Below, piece by piece: positions 46,715 to 59,995 of a DNA stretch of 64,000 nt (its first letter is position 1; every line of letters begins with the position of its first letter). Both the position numbers and the translations under genes were made by a program. Below the pieces are notes generated by a model. It did no database searches. It saw only the letters and a program-made list of their open reading frames with translations, and was not told where the DNA came from. The DNA is from Heterostelium album PN500 (lineage: Eukaryota; Evosea; Eumycetozoa; Acytosteliales; Acytosteliaceae), in NCBI RefSeq assembly GCF_000004825.1, contig NW_008805064.1, forward strand, positions 434,001 to 498,000. The letters run 5' to 3'.

Positions 46715-49597
46715 ATGATGGCACCATCCCTTTCAAATTCAAAGTCCTCTCCTTCATTTTATAAGGTATGTTGATATTGAAAAGATGATAAAATATATAG
46801 ATTGATTGTTAAGTGTTAATACTTTTTTACGTTTGTTTATGTGTAGGACGAGAATAACAATGTTGTTGTTGATGATGATGATAATAACGATATTGTTGAT
46901 CAACAGCAGTTGACGGCAGATGGAGGTGATTTGGAGGTTGGCGGTGGTGTTGGCATGGGAGAGTTGGGCGATTTGAGCGAGTTGTTGATTCCCTCGTTGA
47001 ATATACCACAGCTACTCGATGGACTGAACGAAATCGAGGGACAACCTCAATATTGTTTGTCGAGCAGCAATAGCAGCGCGTCAAGCGCCACCATGTCGGT
47101 GCACAGCAACAACAGCAACAACAGCTCGAATAACAGTTTCCTCAAGGGTAGCGGTTCCGCACCAAGGAGTCTGGGCTATCAGATATATCGAACATTCCCA
47201 TACCGCGGAAGTCTACCACAACCATTACAACAGATTATCAACGCACTCGGTGAACAAACAACAACTACCACCACAACTTCAAACGACAACAACAACAACA
47301 ACAACAATATAGATGGCTCAAAAAGCGAAGAGTCTACAACTGGCGAATTACAACAACAATCACAGCAACAGGAAAAGAAGAAACCATGTTCGACAAATGG
47401 ACTGCGACACAGTCGTCAATATAAAGCATTGTTCCAACAACAGAACAACAATGGTAGCAACAACAACAGCGGAATCAATGATAAAGACAATGACGATATA
47501 AAGAAACAACTTCATTTAAATCTAAATTTGAATCTTTCAGGAATCAACAACAACAGCAACAACAATAGTAATAATAATAGTAACCCTGAAATCAATATAG
47601 AAAGTAGTAGTAATATAGTAGATAGTAATAATAAGGAACTTGGTGAATCAAGTGGTGTCAGTGGAGTATCGAATGTCGATGTTATAGTATCACAAGAACC
47701 ATCGTTTTTGGATTCATCATTCTTCCAACCACCTCCAATGTTGTCACCACGTCTACAGCAATTGGAGAAAGAATTGAGCGACGCCGAACAAAGCACTCAA
47801 AACGCTGATGGTGAAAACGACGAAATGAAACAATTGCAAGAACAATTGGAAAGTGGCGACAACAGCGGACAACAACAACAGCAGCAATTTGACTCACCTG
47901 CAACCTCTTCTACACAATGGTCACAACTCATTGAAAGTCTGGCAACTGACTCTGTCAGTGCTGCCGATGCAGGTGGCGACTCTTTCTCGCCGCTCAACAA
48001 GAGCATTGGCGATCTCGGTGATCTAAAGAATCTCAACCTCGACGGTATCTCTTTGAATTTCAGCGGTGAAACTCCATTGATGTCAACGGCCGAGTTGAAA
48101 CAAACCATCGAAATTCTGCCACCTTCATTCTCGAGCTCGCCACTCAGTGCGTCTGGCTCCAATCTTTCTTCGTCGCCAAACTACCTCACTGTTTCACCGG
48201 GCATGTTATCGCCATCAAAGAGAAGAGAAGGAAACAATAATAGCAACAACAATAACAATAACAACGCTACTGTCACTCCATTCTTTATTGACTCAAAGAC
48301 AAATGCTTATCGCGTCAAAGGACAACTGGAACAGAGTGGCGATACCGACTTGAAGAAAAAACAACAACAACTAGCTCGTACCATTACATTCTCTGACTCT
48401 ACATCGATTCGCTCATTCTTTGGCTCGTCTTCCAACGATAATTTGGAATCGCCAATCTCAACGTCGGTCGGTATCAACTCTGCGTCGCCGTCGCCATCGG
48501 CATCCACAGCCACAGCCAATACAAAACAACAACCAAGTCGTCAACTCACCTCGATATTCCCAATACAATACGACCACTCACCATCACCAGCGAAATTCTA
48601 CTACCCACTGCTGCAACCACAACCCAGCGCTCTCATCAGAGAATACGCCATAAAGGCAGATGTAAATACAAAGGGTTTGAAGCGAGCAAAGAAACAGTGT
48701 TTAGACATGGAAGATGAATACTTGGGAATGCATCCATTCGGCGACGATCCTCAAATGGCATTGTTCGCAGTGTTTGACGGTCATTCTGGAAAGAACGTTG
48801 CAATTAAAGCAAAAGAAATTCTACCAAATGTAAGATTAAATATATTTTTATATTAAAAAAATACTGTATAGATTACTAAATAATTTTTGTTTATCTAGAT
48901 TTTATTAAAATATATTCAATCAGCAAAGAATGAATGTGGAAAACAAATCTATGATATGAGCGGTGTATTTTTAGCAACTTTCAAAGAGGTCGATGCTCAA
49001 CTGGCGAAATATGAATATGAAGGTTCCACTGCCACCATCGTACTTATTTGGAGAGTTGGACAACAAAGATTTTTACAATCTGCAAATGTTGGTGATTCTT
49101 CTGCTTTCCTAAGGTATATATTTATAATTAAAAATAGTTGAAGTGAACCGATGAATGATAACATTTTTATTAACTAATAATATTATTATTATTTGAACAG
49201 TTATGCTGGTGAGACATTGGTTTTAACAAAAGATCATAGAGTAACAGATCCCGAAGAACAACAGAGAATTAGAGATGATGGCATTCAGCTGGGTGAGAAT
49301 CAAACTAGAATCAATGGTTTGATGGTCAGCAGAGCGTTGGGAGATCACTTCATTAAGCATTTGAATTGTGGTTTGTGTGGAGAGCCATATATCTCACCTC
49401 CCATATCGCTGACACCGTACCACTCACATCTGATAGTTGCCTCCGATGGTCTTTGGGATGTATTCTCTGGTAACAGAGCAATGGAAATGATCAGAACCGA
49501 ACAAAACACTGAAAAGATGGCTACTACTCTGCTGAATTCATCGCTCATCTCGAAAAAATCCAAAGATAATATATCCATAATTGTAACAACCTTGTAA
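46715..49597 (+). CDS. PP2C-family protein phosphatase with long low-complexity N-terminus
   Basis: Four exons, 46715-46765, 46847-48829, 48899-49113 and 49201-49597, join in phase to 881 residues. Residues 1-~615 are Asn/Ser/Gln/Thr-rich. The PP2C domain fills the C-terminal ~260. Motifs: DMEDEYLGM (~636-644), VFDGHSG (Asp661), the GSTATIVLIW strand, SANVGDSSAFL, LTKDHRVTDPEEQQRI, GLMVSRALGDHF, LIVASDGLWDVFS and SKDNISIIV. The metal-binding Glu/Asp set is present. The phosphate-binding Arg normally three residues before MED is replaced by Cys (Gln-Cys-Leu-Asp-Met-Glu-Asp). Family knowledge: these are Mg/Mn-dependent Ser/Thr phosphatases; the target is unknown. The 51-bp first exon is followed by a very large second exon. 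Confidence 0.88.
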
Positions 49598-49832
49598 TAT
49601 ATATATGTCCTGCGACAAAACACAACAACACAAACACTAAAACAAAACAAAACAAAACCAACTATACACTTTTCACTTTTATCTTTAACCATACATTAAT
49701 AAAGCATTACTTAATGATGAATTATCTTCTCTATTTATAACAAAAAGAATAACAATAGAATATCTTTTTTATTTAATATATATACTTAAAATATATTTAA
49801 TAATATAATAATAGTTTTGTTGTCGTTGGTTT

Positions 49833-51912
49833 CTACTTTAGTTTTTTCATAATAAAGAATCCAACTGCTGCGACTGCTGCCGATACCAATGTTAGAATCA
49901 AAATACTTGTAGAACCACTTTGTTTTTCGATGGCATTTGATTTGTTGTTGGTTGATGACGATGTATTTTTCTTTTGAGTTCCAGCGGCAGATTGTTTCGA
50001 CAGTGAACTCTGTATGGCTTGTGCAATGTTTCTAAATATATTCTTGTAGTCTTCGCTTGTTTTGTTGATATGGAATTCGATGGGTTCGTTCTTATATGTA
50101 TTGCTAAAGAAAGTTTTAACTTCATTCGATGGTGCAGCAGCAGGGGAATCACCCATCTGGTGATGACCACGTACAAAGTAAACTGGAATATTAGGATAGT
50201 TCTTAGATATTATCTTATAGAGTTCCACTGCATACTCAAATGATTGATTGACACTCTCGTCAAACATCAAACAAATTGCATCTCCTCTATTAATAACACT
50301 TGGTTCCTGTACTAATCCTTTTCCATCTACAATTTCATGAAGCTAATAAATAATTAGTTAGCTATTATGTTTTTTTTATCTATTAATAGTATTTATGATA
50401 TACTTACAATTATATATCTTTGGTCAACTGGTGAACAAACAGTTTTATGACCGACTGTTGTTGGTGCGATTGAGTTGGTATCGATGGAGTGATTGATGAG
50501 TGAGTGGAGTAGAGTCGACTTTCCAGATGCACTTGCACCCAAAACATAGATATTGTAGACTGGCTTTTTGAAAGAGGATTTCTTGGAGATTGTCACCAAG
50601 TGTGAGGTCGATGCGTGTAAAATACTGTTGTATCCGAGATAGGCAAAACACTCGAGTGTCGTACGATAGCTGACATTGGTGAGCATCTGGAATAAACAAA
50701 CAAACGATTGGAGACCGATTTCTTTGTCTTTGCCAAGTGCAACAGAGTTCTTATAGTCAGCGGCGAATGGAATCGACGGTGCAGTTGCAAAGAGTTTCTC
50801 TAGATCGCTGTCAGAGAGCAGTCCATCGTTGTTGGAATCGAATCGCTTGAACAAACTCTGAAGATATTCGATGCCGTCGGCCGAAAGCGAGACAGTCTCG
50901 TCGGTACCGACATGAAGTGACGGGTGGATATACTCGTCGGCCAACTGCAGTGAATCGTCGTAGTTGAAAGCACGCAGCGCAATCCAAGTCTGCTGTGTGC
51001 TCTTTGCCAAGAACAGCAGATTCATCAGGATGAATCCGTCGATGGTGAAACCACTGTCGCTTACACCGCTCTCGAGTTGACCGCCAATGAACGATCGCAG
51101 TGTTTCGATCTCCTCTGCCGACATTGGCTGGTTAAGACAACGCTGTTGGAAGTAGTTGATCTCGTTGTCGTTGAGCAGTCCGTCGTTGTCGAGATCACAC
51201 AGTCTAAAGATACGTTGGAGTGCTACGTAACACTCCATTGTGAGTTGGTTTGTGGCGCGATTATACAGTGGTTCCTCGGGGAATACCAACAGACTCTGAA
51301 CCGACTCCATCAACTCGTGTATGTTCACCATTGTCTTGGCGGAACACTGGATCCAACGAAGAGTTCCACTGTATTGCGAGGCAATGAAATTGAGGGTATC
51401 GAGTACCTGCTGCTTTGAATGTTCGTATTCCTCCTGTGAGACAGTGTCTACTTTGTTGGCTACGACCAACAGTGGCTTCTGAAGATTGAGTTGTTGGAGT
51501 AGTGGCAACCACTTGTTGCGGATACCAAGCAAGCTGTCATCAAAGTTGTCGTATGTATACACCAATGCAATGGCATCGGAACGCTTCAACTCCAAATGCA
51601 TCTGAGTACGACCGCCTTGCTGCTCGTCGGATTCGCATGTATCAATAATATGAGTGGTACAGAATTCACCGGACAACGTCAACTCTGGTACCACTTTTTG
51701 TGGATTCTCAACGAATTGATCATTGACCAACGATGTAATAATACTAGATTTACCTACTCCAGCTTTTATTTATTTTTATTATATTTTATCAAACGTTAAT
51801 GAATGTTAAATAGAAACTACCTATAACTTAAGTTATAAACATACCATCACCTATAAATACAACTTTAATATCTTTTTCATATTTTCTATTAACTTTTTTG
51901 TTTAATATGTCT
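49833..51912 (-). CDS. gemA: Miro/Gem1 mitochondrial Rho GTPase, start unresolved
   Basis: Exons in order are ~51912-51845, 51762-50408 and 50342-49833. The first N-terminal GTPase has a split P-loop (VVFIGD|AGVGKSS), then DTCESDEQ and VANKVD. Two EF hands follow, with loops DLDNDGLLNDNE and DSNNDGLLSDSD. A second GTPase has GASASGKSTLLHSL. A C-terminal tail anchor (ILILTLVSAAVAAVGFFIMKKLK) ends the protein. This is the complete Miro architecture. Family knowledge: an outer-membrane GTPase controlling mitochondrial shape, transport and ER contact. No in-frame ATG precedes RDILNKKVNRKYEKDIKVVF; the frame reaches a TGA at ~51942. A further upstream exon, with acceptor TATTAG at ~51913, or a different start must exist. 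The Glu-Ser-Asp-Glu segment replaces the usual DTxG/DTSS region. Confidence 0.9.
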
Positions 51913-53032
51913 CTAATATTAATAGCAAATGAAGTTAACTTTATTCATAACTATTCTTAATTCAGTTTTGTAAATTTACCCGCCTTCACAAAATTTGAAT
52001 TTTTAAAAAATCAAAAAAAAAAAAAAAACATAAAAACATTAGATTGTTTAGATAACTAAGTTATTTGTTTAGTGTTAAAGAAGTTAAATAAAATCAATGG
52101 ATAAAGAAAAGTAATCTATAAATATTATTTTATTAATTGTTTTTATTAAGTTTTACTATTTTCAATTGTTAATAATTAAATTTTGAACCCTTTTTTTTTT
52201 GATTTACAAAAGAGTAAACTTAATTTAAAATTATCTTGTTTAGTTTGTTCGCTTGTAACAAATAATTTCAAATCGAGCGAGGACTTACAATTATTTGTAA
52301 TCCACAAAAACTATCAGTGCCTGTTCAATTCAATTCAATTGCCAGTGGGTAACAAAACACTCATTCAAAGATTGGAAAAAAAAAAATTAATATTTTTGAA
52401 TTTTTTTTTTTATTTTTATTTTTTGATTTTAATTTAAACAATTATTTTTAATAAGCTAAGATAATGGATTGATAATTAATGATAATACAGTAAAGTTAAA
52501 AATCATCATCATCACCGTTGACAATAATTATTTACAACAACAGCAATAGTAAGTTCATTATTTAACAATTCTTAAAAAGATATTTTATTTGTTTTGTTTT
52601 GAAGTGTTATTTTTATTGCTGTGTTGTGCTTAACCAACCCACACATTAATTAATTATTACTCCAAAGCCATAATAAGTTATATAACTGTGTTAAAAATAA
52701 TACAACACAGAATATGAAATAATTATAGTGAGTGTTGTTGTTTTGAAAAAAATAATATTATTAAAATGTACATAATATAAACAAAACACACACACAATAT
52801 TATAACTTCAAATATCTTCAACAATAGAATTGAAATACTACTAGTATAAAATCTTTAAACTTTATTGTTGCTTGCTTGTTTCTTTGTTGCTTTTTTTTTT
52901 TTTTTTTAGAATATCAATTTTGTAATATTTATTAATATTGTTATATTATATATAGTTTATATATGAAAGGATTACACGAGAACAGATTAGATTTTGTGTA
53001 GATTATAGATTATATTTTGTAGATTTGAAAGA
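51913..53032. promoter_or_regulatory. divergent intergenic region, gemA / 2PGK-like
   Basis: 1.1 kb, AT-rich, with T-runs at 52190-52200 and 52890-52909. A slightly GC-richer patch at 52270-52370 has a short lysine-ending frame without other support. It should contain the missing 5' exon of gemA. Confidence 0.4.
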
Positions 53033-54960
53033 ATGGATATAAATCATAGCCATCCAAATCAAGTTGCACACCAACCACAACAACAACAGCAACCACCACA
53101 ACAACATCATTTGAATCAACATCATTTGATGTCAGATTGTGTAAAGGATGGTACATTGGCTTATATCTATGTGTTAGAGGATTCACTGCTATCGGACAAC
53201 TCATTCCAATACCAAAATGAACCGGTTCCCAAGAACTATGAATTCCTAAAGCATCTCTCCACCAAATCTCCCGATAAACTAAAGAATATCCTACAGTCTC
53301 CATTCACCATAAACCCGTCTTCCGCCGACATGTCTGAAAACAAAGAAGTAAGAAACTTGATCAACATCAACCCCATCAAAAACACAAGATTATTAATTAT
53401 TATATTATATTAGATATTCGATTTCACAAAATTCTTTGAAGTCAAAGATGCAACTATATTTCATGATAACAATAGTATAAAGAGATATGCAAGATTTCAC
53501 TTGAATTTGACACTGAAGTTCATGGGCTGCAAATCGATCCATGCCCGTCACATTACGAGTGCCATCTTTGAGCAACTTGAAAAGTGCCGTGTCGCAGCGC
53601 ATTCACAGAGCCTGCAGTTCAAACGCTGTCCTATGACTCCACCGACTTCCACTTCGACGGTGGTCGCTCTCAACTCGAATGCGACCGACACCATCTACTG
53701 CGTCGGTATGCTCAAGAGCACATTCTTTTACATCGTTGGATATATCATCTCCACCTACCAATACTCAAAGCCACAGTATATCTCTGATTTCCCAGTGGCT
53801 TGCGATGTACAAGAGAAGAAGCATTCGTTCACCATTTTGTTGGGTGGCACCAGTGGTTGCGGAAAGAGCACACTGACAGCACTTCTCGCCAGTCGTATCG
53901 GATTTGCCGCTGTCATATCCACAGACAACATCCGTCAGATTCTGAGGAAATTCATCAGCAGAACAGAATCACCTATATTATGGGCATCTACCTATCATGC
54001 CGGTGAAATCATTTCCGATCCATCATTATCACATAAAGAAAAAGTAACTAATATTTATTTATATATATATTTTAATTTGATAGTTTGAAACTAATTTTAA
54101 TTTAATTTAATTAGATTTTACAAGGTTATGAAGCGCAGAATGAAATGATCTTTAATAAACTGGACGTGTTGATCGACCACTATGAAAAGAGAAATGAATC
54201 GCTGATAGTGGAAGGTGTGCATCTTGATACCAGATTAATTGTTAGACTAGTAAAGAAACATCCGTCGTGTATTCCATTCCTAATGTATATAAGTAACGAA
54301 GCTAAACACAAAGAAAGATTTGCCATCCGTTCGAAATACATGACACTCGATCCACACCAAAACAAATATACAAAATATTTCAAGAACATCCGTATCATCA
54401 ATGACTACCTGTGTCAAGGTGCCGATTCAATTTTAGTAAGTTCAACAACTTCACTTCAATTCATATTATATTTATATTCAACAACATTCTATTCTACTTT
54501 CTACTTTTAGATTCCACAAATAGATAATACAAGTATAGATAGATCTTTGGCTACTATCCATAGTACTATATTTGCTTGCTTGAAGAGAAAGGTGATGTGT
54601 GGAGAGTCATATTTTAATCCAAACACCGGTCAGTTGAATATGTTGCACCAGGAATACGAGTTAATTCAGCATCAGTTCTGGTCGTCTAAGGGTATGTTGC
54701 GTTTGATCCAAAAGAAACGTTACTCGGTCGGCTACAACCAACCAGCCAGTCACACAGAGCCAGAGACCGAAGAAACCTTCAACAGTGACGATGACGACGA
54801 AGAGCCAGAACAAAAGAAACTCAACGAGAGAAACAACAAACTGAAATCACACAGCAGAGAGAAGAACATGAGTAGCACCTCTACTAATGCATCCGACTCT
54901 GATTCCGAATCCGACTCTGAACGTGTCGATTACTTTATTGAAGGATCGCTTGGTAGTTAA
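53033..54960 (+). CDS. 2-phosphoglycerate-kinase/LPA1-like P-loop protein
   Basis: Four exons, 53033-53347, 53414-54043, 54115-54435 and 54511-54960, join in phase to 571 residues. A His/Gln-rich start leads to an ATP-cone-like regulatory segment (FHLNLTLKFMGCKSIHARHITSAIFEQL, where plant LPA1 has LQLMGCKPRHAFKIS). The kinase part then has FTILLGGTSGCGKSTLTALLASRIGF (Walker A), VISTDNIRQILRKF, ILWASTYHAGE, LIVEGVHLD and KERFAIRSKYMTLDP. The last ~60 residues are acidic Ser/Asp/Glu-rich. Family knowledge: plant LPA1-type proteins affect inositol phosphate (phytate) levels; archaeal relatives are 2-phosphoglycerate kinases. Since dictyostelids hold very large InsP6 and InsP7/8 pools, a role there is an attractive inference. 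It is convergent with the G8 gene, 107 bp apart. Confidence 0.83.
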
Positions 54961-55067
54961 ATCGGATCACCTATTAATAGAAAAAAATAAAATAAAATTT
55001 GTTGTTATAATAATTGCTATCGAAACTAATACTGTGTTGATCTCAACAAAGATAAAAAATTGTTTAT

Positions 55068-58000
55068 TTAAACCCATTTATTTGGCATTGTGTCAGCCGA
55101 TTGACAATTGTTGCTTGGACAAGTTGCAATCACATGGTATCTGAATCCTGTGAAGATGTTGAAGAGTCTTGCTCCACCTCTTTGGAATTGTTCTTCAGCT
55201 TGGTTACCAGTTAGCATTTGATTTACAAGTTTCAAGTAGAGGTGATTTCCATCGAAATAATACTGGTTACCATTGCCATTTAGTACTGACGCAAAGTTTG
55301 AAACACTTGAGAGGACGGATCTCTGTTGCGGAGTTGACCACTCATAGGTAGTGCGACCAGTGAAGGTAGTACCTGCTGGATATTTGAGAGCTAGAATGAT
55401 GTACTGACCATATGGGATCATACGTGTATGAATATCAAATGAGGAAGGACCGCCAAGTGTGGTGAAGTAGACATACCAACCGATTCCGGTGACACCAGTG
55501 ATACCGGCATTACCACTTACAATTGATGAACGTCTTGGAGTGGATGGGATGTTTGGACCAAACAAATGAGAATAACCAACGATATTATCATTTAAAGCCC
55601 ATTGATCAATGAGACCCGGAACAAGAAGATCGATGTTTCCAATCTCACGTGATCCTTTGTTGCAATACCAGGTTCTCCAGTCGGATTGGAATTGGCAGGT
55701 ATTATCAAATCTCCACCAGTCTAAATGGCTACCTACGATAGTTGGAGTTCCTGATCTCTGGGTTGCGGTTCCATCCGAATCGATCAAGTTGAAATAACGA
55801 CTGGAGTCAGTCTCTTGTACGGTATGTCCAATGATTTGAGAGGTTGGTTGGCCACCACTGTATGTAATGTTCCTCACCACGGAAATACCTTGTGGTTTAT
55901 AATAAGTGGAGTGAGTCATTGATACGAATATTCTGTTGTCTTGATACTGTGGATAATCTGTTTGATCGTTATAATATGGATTTCTAATAAAGTTTCTAAA
56001 GTTTACATCGGTGAGAATGGTTTGTGTCCAGGTATCGTAGAACTGGAATCCTTGGACCATGTGAAGACTATTCAATCTCCATGGATGCATAGTGTTTGGT
56101 GTTCTACCATTGACAAGCGCGAATCGGATTGATGAAGAACCGAAAACTGTTGCCGATCGATGGTTGTCATGGGATTCGTATTTCTCGATATCAACTCTAT
56201 TACCCCAGTGACTTATTCCATCGGAACAAAGATAGGATTTGGTATTGGTAAACTTCATCCAAACTGGATTACCATTGACATCGGTTGTCTCACGTTCATC
56301 TCTTCCAGACATATAATATAATCTGCTATCACCTGGTTCATAATAAAGTTTACCTCCTACCTAATCAATTTTTAATTTGAATCAAAATTAGTTAGAAAAA
56401 TATTGGTTTGACAATGTTATAGATATTTACATAAACACAAGCACCGAAATAAAATGTTGATACAATGGAATGAGCTGTATTACCATCGAATTCCAAGTTT
56501 GGTCTTGACGATGGGTCGAATACTTGATCTTTAAATGCACCGACAGAGTTTGGAAGCTTTACAAATGCATACGATGCCCAGGCAGAGCTTGCACTGTTAC
56601 CAATAATTCTATTGTAGGCATTGGTAATATAGAATCCAGATGAACTAGAATCTGCAGGCTGACGAAGAGTTTCACTTTCTACGAATGTTTCACCACCTTG
56701 ACCACTACCGGCAGCACCAGGACCGACTGTTGCTACTTTGGAAGCCAAGTTATAGGAAATGGTGTTGTTCTCTTCAATTCCATCTTCAATGTAGTAACAA
56801 TGACCTTTGACATTGTAAGCAACATTTTCAGTGAGGAGAAGATCGTGTGTACCATGAATAGTGTAGCAACGGTAATAACTGTTATAAACTGAACAATCAC
56901 TGATATAACTATTGGTAACGTGATTTGCCAAATGGAAATGGAGAGGATAACGACCACGCATATTGAGTTGTCCCATCTTGGTTAGTTCCAAACCAGAGAA
57001 TTGACCGTTACCCATCGTAAGAATATGACCACCAAAAGATTCGGTATCAGAGTCACTTGCACCTCTTATAGAAATTCTTCTTGAGAGTAAGGCAACTTCA
57101 GCTTGGTATTCCAGTCCAGCATAATGATAGAATTGTACAGGTGTGGTGAATTGAATGACTTTACCTTGAATTGCAGCGATGGTTAATACTTCGTTTTCTG
57201 TTTCTTCTTGGGCATCGTTATGGTAGCGGGATGATGTAATCAATACTTTTTGTCCAACTTCCCAATTGATTGAATCTTGTACATAAATGATCGATTCGTC
57301 TGGATAGGCAGTGGCAGCTAATCTAGTCCAAGTAGACTTGTATTGTTTACCTTGGATAGAAATGAATCCACTGCTTGCAACAGCAATACCCTTACTACCA
57401 AGTCCAGTAGCAATGGTATCAGTAGTTGTTCTGGCACCATGGAAGGTAATTTGTATATTGGAATGAATTCTACAGTCTTTGGAACCAATAAGCAGCTTTC
57501 CTTGAACATAGAGGTCTTTGATATTAAGTTGAATTGGTGAATCTGAAAAGATTAGTTCACTGGTTGGTGGAACTATAATCTTGTTAAAGATGACAGAGCT
57601 ATCAGAGATGGAACACGAGGAGATCAAAACTTTCTTATTGGCTGGTAGAGTGATCACTGACGATGGAGATGGAACGGCTCCACCCCATGTGCTCGGATCA
57701 TGCCAATGTACTAGATCGTTTTGTAAATGAGGACAGTTGGCTCTATTTTGTGGGGTGAGTGTAGTTGGTGGTTTACGAAGAGTAACTAGTTCACTATCGC
57801 TGGTTAACAATGTTGGTGGTGTGGTTGTAGATCGAGATGGAATAACCAAGTCTAAATCCTTAAGGAAGAAGATTTGGTCATTTGGATAGACGTAGGTAAA
57901 CTTTACGTGTAGACCAATCGAACCCTTTACAATATCTTTGGTTGTTGGAATGGTAAATGACACTTGGAAGTTTGTCCAACTGGTGGTGGAGGTGAGCGAT

Positions 58001-59369
58001 CCACTTACAGGATAACAAGCAACCAATTCACTTGGATTTAGTTCCAAGTATATTCTATTGGCATCTACCTCTAGTCCATCGTAAATACATAGATTAAAAC
58101 CAACGAATGGAATACTGGAAGTTGGTGCCTGACCAAGTAGCGACTTGAAGTTGAACTGATAGGTTTGGCCGGCTCTAAAGAATTTATTTCCACGAATGGA
58201 AGCAACATGGAATTCCGATGGACCACCAAACTTGGCACGCAAGGCGTTTGCAACTGATACTCCACCGACGTTATTACCAGATCCATTGGAAATCGATGAA
58301 GTGTCGGAGCGATAAGTCGACAGCATTGCAAACGATGCAATATTAGCTGGATAGTTGATTGTAAATTGTGGAATATTGTTGGGAATGGCTGGTGATGTTG
58401 GTGCGGCAAACGATGGCTCTGGATCTCGCCAGGTGGAGAGAGTTGGACATGAACCACTGCTGGTTGGTGATACGATATTGACACCTGTCAAACCTGTAAC
58501 TTGTACACTACTCGATCCACCAGATCCACAGGTTCCTTGGATAGTCTTCTTGTTGTTTGCAACAACCGGTGCATTCAGTGAGCATAGTCCGTTGATGACT
58601 GGTGTCAGCGACGATGAAGTAGAGCCACTGATACTACCAACATAAGGATAGAGGAAACTGAGTTCAACATTTTGATCACTATTAATATTGATATTACCAG
58701 TGGTAGCAGAAAATTGGAATCCAGATATAGTAACACTAGATTTGCTACAAATGGTCAGCTGATTACTGATTAAATTTGTCAATTTAATTGGAGATGCTAA
58801 ATTTATTTGAATGTTGATGAATGTAAATAAGATGTAGATATAGTTATATTGGTGTTTAGTTGATTATTTAGTACTTACATATATCGGTTGTACATCCTTG
58901 TATATCAATAATGTTTGATTTCAAACCATTGATATCAATCGAAGCTTTACTATAAGCTTGAAAAGTTATCGAATTGAATTGGTAGTTGATTGGTGCTCTT
59001 ATGGTAGCTTCAATCTTTTGTCCTGAACCAATGAGAACTTCACTCGTTGTTGGACTGGAGATTAGATCACCAAAAGCATTAGATGAACTTAAAAGAGTGA
59101 AAGTAACCTTTGGGGTTGTTAAACTAGAGTCATATTGAAATGAATATTTAGTCTATTGCAATATTGAAAAAAGATAATTGCAAAACCAACAGTTAATATA
59201 AATATAGTGATATAAGTAATTAATAAAAAGATTACTTACATCAACAATTGATTTCAAAACAACATTGAAATTGATATCGATTAGTTCCTAATGTAGTCTG
59301 ACATTGAATGGTGTTAATAAACAATGATATAGAACAAAGTAATAAATATAAAAGTAATATCTTTGTCAT
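55068..59369 (-). CDS. G8-domain/CEMIP-like surface protein, 5' end shifted in frame
   Basis: Exons are 59369-59240, 59153-58879, 58796-56431 and 56360-55068, about 1353 residues. A signal peptide (MTKILLLYLLLCSISLFINT) leads to beta-rich repeats. The G8 domain (CPHLQNDLVHWHDPSTWGGAVPSP ... LYVQGKLLIGSKDC) is followed by parallel beta-helix repeats (GRYPLHFHLANHVTNSYISDCSVYNSYYRCYTIHGTHDLLLTENV), as in CEMIP/TMEM2 and polycystin-like proteins. No membrane helix is seen at the C-terminus. Family knowledge: Dictyostelium has several G8 surface or secreted proteins; CEMIP relatives bind or cut hyaluronan-like polymers. Exons 1 and 2 need one base fewer in an AAA run (59268-59270) and again in an AAAA run (59100-59103) for a continuous protein, so either base errors or real decay. 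Exons 3 and 4 are clean. Confidence 0.83.
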
Positions 59370-59995
59370 GATAAAACAACAATAACTAAAACAGTAAACA
59401 AACTGAATAGCAATCAACAACTCTCTATTTATATATTAAAGGTTGATATCCAACGAGAAGATGTCATGTCTCACCATCATCAACATAACCATCTTCAAAT
59501 AAAGAGGTGTAGATATTTTAAATTTGACATATGGGAACTGGGTTGGTATGTGATGTCACCTAAATATCTATCTAAATACTATAATAATAACTTATAAAGA
59601 TATTATTTTTCAAAAGAAATTAATGGGGACCGGATATAGATTCACCAAGATTATTAATCCAATCAGAAAATCTAGATATTCTCTCTATTCTTAAAAAAAA
59701 ACACATGATTGTACACTTGTTCATCAAAGGTTACAATTTACCTTTTAAACGATTCTTACAATTAAAATATCATCTACCAGTGCCAAAGTACGTGTATCTA
59801 AGAGATTACCATCTTTACATAATATCTATTTAAAAAAAAACAAACTAAATTCATAAAATTTGAAGTTCATTTGGATTTTTTTTTTTTTTTTTTGAAATAA
59901 AATATTTGTAAATTTGATAAGAAATAATTGTTATTTTATTATTGTAAGAATTTAATTAAGAATGATTATAAAAATGGTGATTATATTTATAATTA
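59370..59995. other. AT-rich intergenic region
   Basis: 626 bp upstream of the G8 gene, with GC-richer segments (59460-59560, 59620-59660) and a T-run at 59879-59893. No gene is seen. Confidence 0.45.
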
